From JALYGJ01 sp963781705 (GTDB lineage: Bacteria > Chloroflexota > Limnocylindria > Limnocylindrales > CSP1-4), in assembly GCA_963781705.1 (NCBI GenBank), contig CAWAGP010000010.1:1054001-1118000 (forward strand): a stretch of DNA of 64,000 nt. Reading direction: 5' to 3'. The notes below the pieces were generated by a model. It saw only the letters and a list, made by a program, of their open reading frames with translations. It did not search any database and was not told the DNA's origin. The translations under genes and the position numbers were made by a program. Numbering within the stretch: the first letter of the stretch is position 1; the number at the start of each line of letters is the position of its first letter. Positions 37,201 through 45,090 of the stretch are shown piece after piece.

Positions 37201-37923
37201 ATCTGGATAATCGGTGGCGATGGCTGGGCGTACGACATCGGCTTCGGTGGGCTCGACCAGGTGCTCAGTTCCGGTAGGAACGTGAACATCCTGGTGCTCG
37301 ATACGGAGGTCTACTCGAATACCGGTGGACAGGCCAGCAAGGCGACGCCGCGCGGGGCCGTGGCGAAGTTCGCGGCCGCAGGCAAGGGCACGACCAAGAA
37401 GGACCTGGGCGCGATCGCGCGTGCCTACGGCAACGTCTACGTGGCCCAGGTCTCGATGGGTGCCAACGACCAACAGACGCTGCGTGCGCTGCTCGAGGCC
37501 GACGCGTGGCCCGGGCCGTCGCTCGTCATCGCCTACTCGACGTGCATCGCCCACGGCATCGACATGTCGCTCTCGATGAGCCACCAGAAGGACGCCGTGC
37601 GCTCGGGCTACTGGCCGCTGTACCGCTTCCGGCCCTCGGAGGTCGAGGACGGCCAGCCGTTCAAGCTCAATTCCACGAAGCCCTCGATCCCGCTGCGCGA
37701 CTTCATGGCCTCGGAGACGCGCTTCGCGGTTCTGGAGCGGACGCATCCGGAGCGCGCCGCGGAACTGGCCATCCTGGCCCAGGCCGACATCGATGAACGG
37801 TGGCGCTACTACGAGCAGCTCGCCGGGCTGAACCGGACAGTGCCGCACCTACCATCGCCCGAGGTGCGCGAGGAAGTGGAGAGCGACGCCGGCTCGCGCC
37901 CGACCAACCGAGTGGCGTCATGA
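34285..37923 (+). CDS. nifJ: Pyruvate:ferredoxin (flavodoxin) oxidoreductase
   Basis: 1,212 residues from GTG 34285 with AGGGAGAG upstream; normal length for the single-chain enzyme. N-terminal domains: EVIAIYPITPASPMAE (domain I pyruvate site), DHSDVMQTRSAGWAMLAS-type region. Middle: FGLGADGTVGANKASVKII-like block near 35580. Two [4Fe-4S] ferredoxin motifs: CIDCGKCAMVCP and CTGCGVCVDVCP. TPP domain: CGGCGETPYIRLVSQLFGDR, ATGCSSIYGANLPTTPW and GGDGWAYDIGFGGLDQVL, ending with a Cys in YSTCIAHGI. It decarboxylates pyruvate to acetyl-CoA and reduces ferredoxin; oxygen-sensitive in most bacteria. The stop overlaps the next start (ATGA). Confidence 0.95.
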   Translation: MDAGWEALDGNEAAARVAYALSEVIAIYPITPASPMAEHCDDWSAAGKPNLWGQVPEVIELQSEAGAAGALHGALQKGSLATTFTASQGLLLMIPNMFKIAGELTPAVIHVAARTVATHALSIFGDHSDVMQTRSAGWAMLASASVQEAHDMALVAHAATLRARVPFLHFFDGFRTSHEVNKVHLLADEDLAALVRDANVLEFRRRGLTPDAPVVRGTAQNPDVFFQAREAVNPFYAAVPGIVADVMDEFAQRTGRRYNLVDYHGAPDAERVAVVMGSGAGALRETVDALNAAGERVGMITIRLFQPFPIDALVDALPMTTRAIAVLDRTKEPGAVGEPLYLAIRAALAEEADNGSSRFEHPLRVIGGRYGLASKEFTPQMAKPVFDELSMHEPRRRFTVGIYDDVSNLSLPIDHEFDPPRPAGEVHAIFYGLGADGTVGANKASVKIITEETDLFAQGYFVYDSKKSGSMTISHLRFGPHPIQSTYLIDQADFVACHQWSLLGKVPMLDHAKPGATFLLNAPYGPDEVWQHLPADVQREMVKKHINLWVIDALAVAAETGMGNRINTIMQPCFFQLAGVLPADEAIAQIKHFVDKTYSKRGEAVVARNYAAIDSSLAGLAQVPLGQPTDDGASAFTVPEQAPEFVKRVTAVMMAGEGDRLPVSAMPIDGTFPSGTTKYEKRAIAQTIPVWDPAICIDCGKCAMVCPHATIRMKVFPESSLAGAPASFIHKEFRSHDLPGHRLTIQVAPDDCTGCGVCVDVCPAKSKTEVRHKAINMEPVLDHSDVERERWDFFQTIPRLADDLVSAETVKGSQLLEPLFEFSGACGGCGETPYIRLVSQLFGDRMVVANATGCSSIYGANLPTTPWTVNATGRGPAWNNSLFEDNAEFGLGFRLALDAQTNQARRLLEALAPEIGSELVAEVLESDQADEAEIRRQRERVGRIREALEKLTPSSAPARSLLALTDSLVRQGIWIIGGDGWAYDIGFGGLDQVLSSGRNVNILVLDTEVYSNTGGQASKATPRGAVAKFAAAGKGTTKKDLGAIARAYGNVYVAQVSMGANDQQTLRALLEADAWPGPSLVIAYSTCIAHGIDMSLSMSHQKDAVRSGYWPLYRFRPSEVEDGQPFKLNSTKPSIPLRDFMASETRFAVLERTHPERAAELAILAQADIDERWRYYEQLAGLNRTVPHLPSPEVREEVESDAGSRPTNRVAS

Positions 37924-38942
37924 CGCTCGATACCACCACCCGTTATCTCGGCCTGGAGCTTCGCTCGCCGCTCGTCGCATCGGCCTCACCACTAACGGGG
38001 AGGCCCGAGTCGGCCGCGCTGCTCGAAGCCTCGGGCGCCGGCGCGATCGTCCTGCCCTCGCTCTTCGAGGAAGAGATCCGGGCCGAAGAACTCGCCCTGA
38101 GCGCCGCCCTCGACCAGGGGACCAACCAATTCGCCGAGGCGCTCGACTATTTCCCCGCGATGCCCGAGCTGATTGACGCCGGCGAGCGCTACCTGGCCAA
38201 CCTCGAAAACGTTCGCGCCCAGATCTCCGTTCCTTTGATCGCGAGCCTCAACGCGACGAGCGAAGGAGGCTGGGTGCGCTATGCGCGGTTGCTCGCCGAC
38301 GCCGGCGCCGACGCGATCGAGCTCAACATCTACCACCTCGCGGCCGATCCGGGCCTCTCACCGGCGGACGTCGAAGAGGCCGACCTCGACACGATTGCCG
38401 CCGTGCGCGCCGCGGTGGACGTCCCGCTTGCCGTCAAGCTCAGCCCGCACTACACCGCGCTCGCCTCGTTCGCGGCGCGCGTGGTCGCCGCCGGCGCGAA
38501 CGGGCTCGTCCTCTTCAACCGCTTCTACCAGCCCGACCTCGACCTCGACACGTTCGACGTGATCGCCAACCACGAGCTCTCGCGGCCGGCCGACGCGCGC
38601 CAGGCACTGCGCTGGATCGGCATCCTGCGCGCCCAGCTCGCGCCTGAGGTTTCGCTCGCCGCGACATCCGGCGTGTGGAGCGGGACCGACGCGCTCAAGC
38701 TGATCGCGGTGGGTGCCGATGTCGCGATGACCACGTCCGCACTCCTGCATCACGGCCCCGTGTATCTGGCCACGATGAACGCAGATCTGCAGGCGTGGCT
38801 GATCGAGCACGAGTACGAGTCGGTACGCCAGCTGTGTGGCAGCGCGAGCGCGGTCGCCGTGGCCGACCCGTCAGCCTTCGAGCGGGCAAACTACATGCGC
38901 AACCTGCGCAGCTGGAGCTCGCCACCCGTCCTGGAGTCGTGA
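37920..38942 (+). CDS. Dihydroorotate-dehydrogenase-like flavoprotein
   Basis: 340 residues; ATG 37920 overlaps the nifJ stop. A TIM-barrel FMN protein of the DHOD-like family often found next to nifJ: LGLELRSPLVASASPLTGRP, IVLPSLFEEEIRAEELALSA, PLIASLNATSEGGWVRYARL, ADAIELNIYHLA, VDVPLAVKLSPHYTALAS and SLAATSGVWSGTDALKLIAV. It lacks the pyrimidine-specific catalytic Cys/Ser loop of authentic PyrD, so a pyrimidine role is unlikely. Position suggests a function linked to pyruvate/ferredoxin metabolism. Confidence 0.85.
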   Translation: MTLDTTTRYLGLELRSPLVASASPLTGRPESAALLEASGAGAIVLPSLFEEEIRAEELALSAALDQGTNQFAEALDYFPAMPELIDAGERYLANLENVRAQISVPLIASLNATSEGGWVRYARLLADAGADAIELNIYHLAADPGLSPADVEEADLDTIAAVRAAVDVPLAVKLSPHYTALASFAARVVAAGANGLVLFNRFYQPDLDLDTFDVIANHELSRPADARQALRWIGILRAQLAPEVSLAATSGVWSGTDALKLIAVGADVAMTTSALLHHGPVYLATMNADLQAWLIEHEYESVRQLCGSASAVAVADPSAFERANYMRNLRSWSSPPVLES

Positions 38943-39325
38943 GTGACAACAGCGCGATAGACGAAACACGCATCGATCGGTGGCTGTGCGCGGTTCGGCT
39001 GGTCAAGACCAGGCCGAGCGCAACCCAGCTGTGTGAAGGCGGTCACGTCAGCGTCAACGGGAGCGCAGCGAAGCCTTCGACGAAGGTCCATGCCGGCGAC
39101 AGAGTCGAGGCGCTGATCGCGGAACGCGAGCGCATCGTCGAGGTAGTGCGGCCAATCGAAGCTCGCGTCGGCGCGCCGGTTGCCGCGACCTGCTACGTCG
39201 ACCACACACCGCCACCGGTGGTCTCGGACCTGGCACCCGGCATCAAGGTCGTGCGTGGCGCGGGTCGGCCGAGCAAACGTCTTCGTCGCGAGCTGGACCG
39301 CATGCGTCGGATCGCCGGCGCGTGA
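38939..39325 (+). CDS. S4-domain RNA-binding protein (Hsp15-like)
   Basis: 128 residues from GTG 38939, overlapping the upstream stop by four bases. The S4 motif is at the N-terminus: ETRIDRWLCAVRLVKTRPSA, then GGHVSVNGSAAKPSTKVHAG and DRVEA. The C-terminal tail is Arg/Lys-rich (GRPSKRLRRELDRMRRIAG), as in Hsp15, which binds free 50S subunits carrying nascent chains. It is part of the overlapping nifJ operon. Confidence 0.85.
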   Translation: MSDNSAIDETRIDRWLCAVRLVKTRPSATQLCEGGHVSVNGSAAKPSTKVHAGDRVEALIAERERIVEVVRPIEARVGAPVAATCYVDHTPPPVVSDLAPGIKVVRGAGRPSKRLRRELDRMRRIAGA

Positions 39326-40431
39326 GTCCTCGGCGGCGGCGATTGATCACTCCGATGCCACACACTCACGCGCTCGCCGCCGCCGCTGTCATCGTCCTGA
39401 TCCTGTTCGGATGCGCCTCGCCAGGTGGCGCTTCGCCGGTGCCGACCCCAGCAGCAACGCCCACGCCATCGCCCGTTGCGACGGCAGCACCGTCCGCCAC
39501 CGCCCTCGCGTCACCCTCCGCCACGCCCACGGGATTCGTCTTTCAGGGCTCGGCGCCGGTCGTCACCACCGCGCTGATCGACTCGGGCGAGGCTTTCGTG
39601 AACCCGGGCGCGGTGATCGTCGACCACGGGACGTTCCACATGTTCGCCAACTCGTTCACCGCCTGGCCGGGCAAGGTCAGCGTGTACCACCTCACCTCCG
39701 ACGATGGCGTGAGTTGGACGCCGGCCTCAGCGGACCCCATCTTGACCAGTGATGACGTGCCCTACGCCCGGCCCGGCGCGGACGTGTCGAGCGGTTTCGT
39801 CGACCAGAGCGGGACGTGGGTGCTCTTGATCGAAAGCGTCAACACGGTCGGGCCGTGGCAGATCGGACGAGCGACGGCGCCGGGGCCGGATGGACCGTGG
39901 ACGGTGGAGGCCGCACCGGTTCTCACGGAAGGCGCCGCAGGCAGCTGGGATGCGGGTGGCACGGCCTGGCCGAGCGTCGTCCAGACCAGCAACGGCTGGT
40001 CGGTGTACTACGCCGGGCGGAGCGCGCAGGCCGGCGCCACGAGCGCGATAGGGCTGGCCACCTCAACGGACGGCGAGCTCTGGACCAAGCGCCCGGATCC
40101 GGTTCTGACGGCGTCGGCCGACTGGGAGCTGGGCAGCCTGGATCGACCCCGGGTGGCCGTGACCTCGGACGGCATTGCGATGGTTTATGCCGGCAAGCAG
40201 CTCACCGACCGCGGCCTCGCCCTGTCAGCCGACGGCGTGAGTTGGCAGCGGCAGGGTGATGCACCAGCCATCACGAGGGATGACTTCCCGGTGACCGGCC
40301 AGTGCTGGGATGGCACCCTGGTCAGCGCGAACGGTTCGCTGACGTACTACCTGGAGATCGGCGGCGGCACGCCGTCGACGGGCACGGCCATCTTCCGCGC
40401 CACCGCTCTCTACGCCTCGACCTCCTCGTAG
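39322..40431 (+). CDS. Lipoprotein with five-bladed beta-propeller (GH43/130-like)
   Basis: 369 residues if started at GTG 39322 (GTGA overlap with the S4 gene); ATG 39355 is an alternative that begins just before the signal peptide HTHALAAAAVIVLILFGCAS. Lipobox Cys precedes a Pro/Thr/Ala-rich linker. The rest shows repeating blades with W/Y-D motifs typical of GH43/GH130-like propellers (VSVYHLTSDDGVSWTPASAD; TSNGWSVYYAGRSAQAGAT; TSTDGELWTKRPDPVLTA; GLALSADGVSWQRQGDAP). Catalytic acids cannot be assigned, so it may only bind glycans. Its 3' end overlaps the convergent ino1-like gene by 22 bases. Confidence 0.75.
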   Translation: MSPRRRRLITPMPHTHALAAAAVIVLILFGCASPGGASPVPTPAATPTPSPVATAAPSATALASPSATPTGFVFQGSAPVVTTALIDSGEAFVNPGAVIVDHGTFHMFANSFTAWPGKVSVYHLTSDDGVSWTPASADPILTSDDVPYARPGADVSSGFVDQSGTWVLLIESVNTVGPWQIGRATAPGPDGPWTVEAAPVLTEGAAGSWDAGGTAWPSVVQTSNGWSVYYAGRSAQAGATSAIGLATSTDGELWTKRPDPVLTASADWELGSLDRPRVAVTSDGIAMVYAGKQLTDRGLALSADGVSWQRQGDAPAITRDDFPVTGQCWDGTLVSANGSLTYYLEIGGGTPSTGTAIFRATALYASTSS

Positions 40432-41933
40432 TACTCGATGCCGAGGTGCGTGATCTGCTCCTCGCCCATCATGTAGCGGAGCGTGTTCTTGAGCTTCGTC
40501 TGCTGGATGAAGAGGTCGTGTTCCGGGTATAGCCCCGGGGCGAACTGCGGGCTCTTGAAGTAGAACGACAGCCACTCCTGGATGCCCTTCATGCCGGCGC
40601 GCTGGGCAAGGTCGAAGAAGAGCGCGAGGTCGAGCACGAGCGGCGCCGCCAGGATCGAATCGCGGCACAGGAAGTCGATCTTGATCTGCATCGGGTAGCC
40701 CAGCCACCCGAAGATGTCGATGTTGTCCCAACCCTCCTTGTTGTCGCCGCGGGGCGGGTAGTAGTTGATGCGCACCTTGTGGTAGATGTCGCCATACAGC
40801 TCGGGGTACAGGTCGGGCTGGAGGACGTACTCGAGGACGCCGAGCTTCGACACCTCCTTGGTCTTGAAGCTTTCGGGGTCGTCGAGCACTTCGCCGTCGC
40901 GATTGCCCAGGATGTTCGTCGAGTACCAGCCGGCGACGCCCAGCATGCGCGCCTTGAGCATGGGCGATATCACCGTCTTCATGAGCGTCTGGCCGGTCTT
41001 GAAGTCCTTGCCGCCGATGGGCACGCCGCGGTCGTTGGCCAGCTTCAGCATGGCGGGGATGTCGACGGTGAGGTTGGGCGCACCATTGGCGAAGGGAACG
41101 CCCTCCATGAGCGCCGCGTAGGCGTAGAGCATCGACGGCGCGATGTTCGGGTCGTTTGCTTCCATCGCCGCCTTGAACGAGTCGAGGTTCTCGTGGCAGG
41201 CGGTCTCTTCCATGAAGATCTCGGTGGAGGCCGCCCAGATCATCACCAGCCGATCGCAGCCGTTGGCCGCCTTGAAGTCGCGGATGTCCTTGCGGATGAG
41301 CTCGGCCAGCGCCGCCTTCGTCGGGGCGCTCTTGACGTTCGGGCCATTGAGCCGCTTGACGTAGTACGGGTCGAAGACCGCCGGCATCGGCTTGATCGAC
41401 TGGAGGAAGTCCTTGATCGGCTCGATGTGCTCGTGCTTGTCGAGCACGCCGGCGTTCAGCGCGGACGCGTAGGCGTCGTCGGCGATGGGATCCCAGGCAC
41501 CGAAGACGAGGTCGTCGAGGGCGGCCAGCGGAACGAAGTCCTTGATCAGCGGCGTGCGGTTGTCGGTGCGCTTGCCCAGCCTGATCGTGCCCATCTGCGT
41601 GACCGAGCCGATCGGCCGGCCGAGGCCGCGGCGGGTGTTCTCGACGCCGGCGATGAAGGTCGTCGCCACGGCGCCAAGGCCGACAATGAGGACGCCGAGC
41701 TTGCCCGTGGCGGGCTTTACATCCATGACCGGTGCGGGAGTGAAGTCCTTGGGTTCCAAGATGATGCCTCTTTCGCGCGCGAGGGCGAGCAGCCGCCTGT
41801 GGTGCCGCGTCGGGACCATGCCCGTGCTCGCCCAGTGTTGAATGGTGCTCTGACGGGTATCGAGGAGATGGGCCAACGCGCTCTGTCCGCCGAAGCGGGC
41901 AATCACGCGCTCAGCGCTGTTCTTAGGTTCCAC
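40410..41933 (-). CDS. ino1: Inositol-3-phosphate synthase with N-terminal HTH
   Basis: 507 residues from GTG 41933. Residues 1-58 form a Cro/YdaS-like helix-turn-helix (VIARFGGQSALAHLLDTRQS, then TIQHWASTGMVPTRHHRR). Residues about 75-507 are myo-inositol-1-phosphate synthase: NAD-binding GVLIVGLGAVATTFIAG, VFGAWDPIADDAYASALNAG, LVMIWAASTEIFMEETACHE, VPIGGKDFKTGQTLMKTVIS, then GWYSTNILGNRDGEVLDDP and KVRINYYPPRGDNKEGWDNI. It converts glucose-6-phosphate to inositol-3-phosphate. The HTH and an inverted repeat over its own promoter suggest autoregulation. Confidence 0.88.
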   Translation of the reverse strand: MEPKNSAERVIARFGGQSALAHLLDTRQSTIQHWASTGMVPTRHHRRLLALARERGIILEPKDFTPAPVMDVKPATGKLGVLIVGLGAVATTFIAGVENTRRGLGRPIGSVTQMGTIRLGKRTDNRTPLIKDFVPLAALDDLVFGAWDPIADDAYASALNAGVLDKHEHIEPIKDFLQSIKPMPAVFDPYYVKRLNGPNVKSAPTKAALAELIRKDIRDFKAANGCDRLVMIWAASTEIFMEETACHENLDSFKAAMEANDPNIAPSMLYAYAALMEGVPFANGAPNLTVDIPAMLKLANDRGVPIGGKDFKTGQTLMKTVISPMLKARMLGVAGWYSTNILGNRDGEVLDDPESFKTKEVSKLGVLEYVLQPDLYPELYGDIYHKVRINYYPPRGDNKEGWDNIDIFGWLGYPMQIKIDFLCRDSILAAPLVLDLALFFDLAQRAGMKGIQEWLSFYFKSPQFAPGLYPEHDLFIQQTKLKNTLRYMMGEEQITHLGIEYYEEVEA

Positions 41934-41939
41934 GTCCGC

Positions 41940-41945
41940 AGTATA
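41940..41945 (-). promoter_or_regulatory. -10 box (TATACT) of the HTH-Ino1 gene
   Basis: Minus-strand TATACT is followed by six bases and GTG 41933, predicting a leaderless mRNA. No good -35 is visible. Confidence 0.55.
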
Positions 41946-41959
41946 ACGATTTTTTCGTT
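41945..41959. promoter_or_regulatory. Inverted repeat, candidate operator of HTH-Ino1
   Basis: The A/T-rich inverted repeat AACGA-TTTTT-TCGTT directly abuts the -10 box in an otherwise very GC-rich region. The encoded protein carries its own HTH, so this is a natural candidate autoregulatory site. Confidence 0.45.
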
Positions 41960-42044
41960 TGCAAGCCACAACCCGGGTGGGTTGCTGGTGGTTAGGGAAA
42001 TCTGGCCCTTGTACCCCGCCCACCGCCTGGGAAACGCTCTCGCG

Positions 42045-42917
42045 ATGAGACGACTACTTCTGTTCGCGACCGTCAGCCTGGCCATCGCCGCGTGCGGATC
42101 GTCACCCGCCGCGTCGCCACCGGTGGGAACCGCCTCCGTCACGCCACGGACACCGGATGTGCCAGCCAGCACGCCACCCGCCGTCAGCCAGCCACCGGCG
42201 GCCAGCCAAACGGCCGCGGCCAGCCTGACACCGGGCAGCATCAACTACCGCGTGGTCAACCTGTACCGCGATGATTCGGGCGCGGCGGCGCCAGTCGACG
42301 TGTACGTGCGCACGCAGGGCCTCGTCGAGGCCGCGCCGGTCGAGATGGGCCTGGCCTATGGCTCAGCGACCGACTCTTTCGCCCCGCCCGATCCGGGCAC
42401 GGTCGTGGTCACCATCGCCGACGCCGGCGATGCCGCTTGCGTTGCCACCTGCCCGCACATCATCTCGTCGAGCGACACGGGTTCTGGCGAGGGCAATGAG
42501 CGGACGTTGATCGTCTCGGCCGACGGCACGAGCGAGTTCTGGCACGACCCTAACCCCGCCAGCGTCGGCACGACCACCAACGCACTCGCCCCGGCCGATC
42601 CGTCAACAGCCCTGGTGAACGTCGTCGGAGTCGATCTCCAGAACGCTGACTTCGGCCTCCGTCTGGGCTACTCGGGGGTGGCCGGCTGCCAGGTCAATCG
42701 GACGTCTGACAGCATCCTCGTCGGGGGCAACCAGGTCGCCGTCTTCGGCTTCGACGGCGGATCGGCCAACGTGATGCTGTACGACAACCGTGACACCGAC
42801 TGCACGGGCGAGCCCGTGGGTGGCCCGTTCGCAATCAGCGGCGACGCGGGGTCACGCACGCTGCTCATCCTGCACGGCGAACCGGGCGCGATGGAGGCCG
42901 TGACCCTGGGTATCTAG
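42045..42917 (+). CDS. DUF4397-like lipoprotein
   Basis: 290 residues from ATG 42045. The lipobox SLAIAACGS anchors it, followed by an Ala/Thr/Pro/Ser linker to residue about 65. The body starts INYRVVNLYRDDSGAAAPVD, then VYVRTQGLVEAAPVEMGLAY, resembling DUF4397-type Ig-like surface domains; three Cys pairs are possible (DAACVATCPH; GYSGVAGCQVN with NRDTDCTGEP). Function unknown. It is divergent from the HTH-Ino1 gene. Confidence 0.65.
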   Translation: MRRLLLFATVSLAIAACGSSPAASPPVGTASVTPRTPDVPASTPPAVSQPPAASQTAAASLTPGSINYRVVNLYRDDSGAAAPVDVYVRTQGLVEAAPVEMGLAYGSATDSFAPPDPGTVVVTIADAGDAACVATCPHIISSSDTGSGEGNERTLIVSADGTSEFWHDPNPASVGTTTNALAPADPSTALVNVVGVDLQNADFGLRLGYSGVAGCQVNRTSDSILVGGNQVAVFGFDGGSANVMLYDNRDTDCTGEPVGGPFAISGDAGSRTLLILHGEPGAMEAVTLGI

Positions 42918-43144
42918 CCAGCTGTGGGATGACGGACGGTCATGACCACGCCGGTCGTGGACTGCAGACTGGCGAGATGGACGGCACGTCAGGTGCGTTC
43001 CGGTCGAGGGCACGATCCCGCGCAAGCAGGGCCCCGAAGACCGGTCACGTTGAAGGACGGGTCTCAAACGGCGCCAGGATCGTGACGTCGTCATTCGATC
43101 GGCGGCAGATTCGGCCACCGTCAAGGACTCAGGAGGTACGACGC

Positions 43145-43630
43145 ATGACTCGCGATCAGACCGCGGCCCGTCAGGACCACGCAGAGAAGTCACCCAAGCT
43201 CAGCAGGCTGCGCGACAACGCCGAGACCGTGTCAGGCTCTGACGAGGACATCCGGGGGCGGATGGTCAAGGACAAGGATGGCCAGGACCTCGGCAAGATC
43301 GAGGGCCTGATGGTCGACGATGTCGAACACAGGGTCCGCTTCATGGAGGTCGCGTCCGGCGGCTTCCTGGGCTTTGGCGAACGGAAGTCCTACATTCCAG
43401 TCGAGGCGATCACGCGGATCACCGCCGACGAGGTGCACATCAATCGAACCCGGGAGCACGTCGCGGGCGCACCTCCTTATGACCCGGCCCTGGTCACTGA
43501 GGATGCCGACTACTTCTTCGGTCTCTACCCGTACTACGGGTACCAGAGCTACATGGGGTCCTTCCCGACGTCCACGGGCTATCCGTTCGTGATGGATGAA
43601 GAGGTTCCCATCCACGAACGAGGTGGCTGA
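43145..43630 (+). CDS. PRC-barrel domain protein
   Basis: 161 residues from ATG 43145 with a strong AGGAGG Shine-Dalgarno. The PRC-barrel is clear: DIRGRMVKDKDGQDLGKIEG, LMVDDVEHRVRFMEVASGGF, KSYIPVEAITRITADEVHIN. The C-terminus is Tyr/Phe-rich (YFFGLYPYYGYQSYMGSF). Stand-alone PRC-barrel proteins are stress- or envelope-associated with no defined activity. It converges on the DUF2254 gene. Confidence 0.82.
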   Translation: MTRDQTAARQDHAEKSPKLSRLRDNAETVSGSDEDIRGRMVKDKDGQDLGKIEGLMVDDVEHRVRFMEVASGGFLGFGERKSYIPVEAITRITADEVHINRTREHVAGAPPYDPALVTEDADYFFGLYPYYGYQSYMGSFPTSTGYPFVMDEEVPIHERGG

Positions 43631-43643
43631 CTACCTGACCTGA

Positions 43644-45023
43644 TCAGCCCGGACCAGATGGCGCGGTCCGGGCGGGATCCTCGGCCGGGCCTTGGCCGGA
43701 CGCGCTTGGAATAGTGGCCGCGAGCCGGTCCCCCGGAGCTGAGAAGGCCCGGGTAATGCCGGCGTCGAGCAGCCGCAGTTGGCGCACGATCGGCTCCTCG
43801 CGGGCCGCAGGCGCGACTGTCCGGACGTCGAGAAGGAGGTGGCGGAGCCGGCGGGCGATCTGGATGGAGCCGCTGCCGTACTGGCGGATCTCGTCGATGG
43901 CCAGGGCGACATAGTCGGGCCACTCCGGCCGGGGCAGATGCAGCAGCACTTCGCCCTTCTCGTCGAGGCGGAACGGCGACGGGAACCGACGGACGGCGAG
44001 CCGGCGCAGCAGGTCGTGAATCTGGTCAAGTGCCTGCACGGCGGTCGTCGGGTCGTTGACGCCGGGAGACAGGGCACGCTCCGCGATGTCGACGATCTGG
44101 CGGAACCCGAATGCCGCGTCCTGGGTCATCGTCCGGTCCTGCCCGATCTGGACGGTTCCAGCGAGGTGGCCGCCGAGCGCGGTATCCGGCGGACCGTCTG
44201 CCCGGGACCAGAGCGCCAGCAGCGGCGCGCCCTGCGGCACGAAGTCGCCGACCTGGTGGAGGAGCGCAACGGTCAGCGCGTGCTCGCGGGCGATCTCCAC
44301 CAGCTGCCCTTCGTCGACCGAGGTGATGACACCCGGAGTGTGTTCCTGGATGACGAGCTGGTCGGGGGCCCGTGGCGGGAGCGCGGGGACCGGCGGCTGG
44401 GGCTCGTCGTCGATCTTCTCGGGGTACAGCCGGGCGATGGCTGCGCGGGTCTCGTCGCCCACGCTGCGCAGGACGCTGACCGCCCGAATCGCCTGGGCCA
44501 TATGGTGGATGTAGAAGACGAACGCCCCGACCGACGCGACCAGCAGCAAGTACGCGACCGTCACCGCGATGGACGGGACAAACGAGCTGCCGACGACCGG
44601 GGTGCGGACCTCTCGCAGGACAAGCAGCGAGTACAGGAACGTCGCCACGAACAGCCCCAGGACTGTCTGGTTGGTCCGGTCCCGAAGGAAGGTGCGCATC
44701 ACTCTCGGCGAGAGCTGGCTGCTGGCCAGCTGGAGCACGAGCATCGTGACCGTGAACACGAGCGCAGTGAACGAGAGCATGGCCGCGGCGACCGTGGACA
44801 GCACGAGCCGGGCACTGTCGGGTCCTCCCGCGAACAGCACTCCGCCCAGGTCGCCGGGCATCGACTGATCGACCAGGCGATCGACCGGGACGATGACGAA
44901 TGCCGCAACCGTGGCGCCGATGGCGAAGGCGCCGGGGATGAACCACATCCGCGACCGCAGCCAGTCCAACCGGCCCTGGATACGGATGGACAGGCTGGAT
45001 GGACCGTTGTCGTCGCGAGTCAT
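43644..45023 (-). CDS. DUF2254 membrane protein
   Basis: 459 residues from ATG 45023. The N-terminal half has four hydrophobic segments (MWFIPGAFAIGATVAAFVIV; LSTVAAAMLSFTALVFTVTM; NQTVLGLFVATFLYSLLVL; SIAVTVAYLLLVASVGAFVF). The signature LQLASSQLSPRVMRTFLRDR followed by QTVLGLF is that of DUF2254. The soluble C-terminal half contains DRTMTQDAAFGFRQIVDIAE and RALSPGVNDPTTAVQALDQI, also diagnostic. No function is known for the family. A TATGCT box lies 15 bases upstream of the start. Confidence 0.85.
   Translation of the reverse strand: MTRDDNGPSSLSIRIQGRLDWLRSRMWFIPGAFAIGATVAAFVIVPVDRLVDQSMPGDLGGVLFAGGPDSARLVLSTVAAAMLSFTALVFTVTMLVLQLASSQLSPRVMRTFLRDRTNQTVLGLFVATFLYSLLVLREVRTPVVGSSFVPSIAVTVAYLLLVASVGAFVFYIHHMAQAIRAVSVLRSVGDETRAAIARLYPEKIDDEPQPPVPALPPRAPDQLVIQEHTPGVITSVDEGQLVEIAREHALTVALLHQVGDFVPQGAPLLALWSRADGPPDTALGGHLAGTVQIGQDRTMTQDAAFGFRQIVDIAERALSPGVNDPTTAVQALDQIHDLLRRLAVRRFPSPFRLDEKGEVLLHLPRPEWPDYVALAIDEIRQYGSGSIQIARRLRHLLLDVRTVAPAAREEPIVRQLRLLDAGITRAFSAPGDRLAATIPSASGQGPAEDPARTAPSGPG
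43647..43673. terminator. Bidirectional stem-loop between convergent genes
   Basis: Perfect 9-bp inverted repeat (43647-43655 GCCCGGACC with 43665-43673 GGTCCGGGC) and a 9-base loop, 16 bases past the PRC-barrel stop and inside the last codons of the opposing DUF2254 gene. There is no U-tract. Confidence 0.5.
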
Positions 45024-45090
45024 GGGCTGTCGAGCGCGAGCATACAGGTCGAAAGGTGCGGTCTTGCGGTGATGGGCCGGAGCCTGTCGG

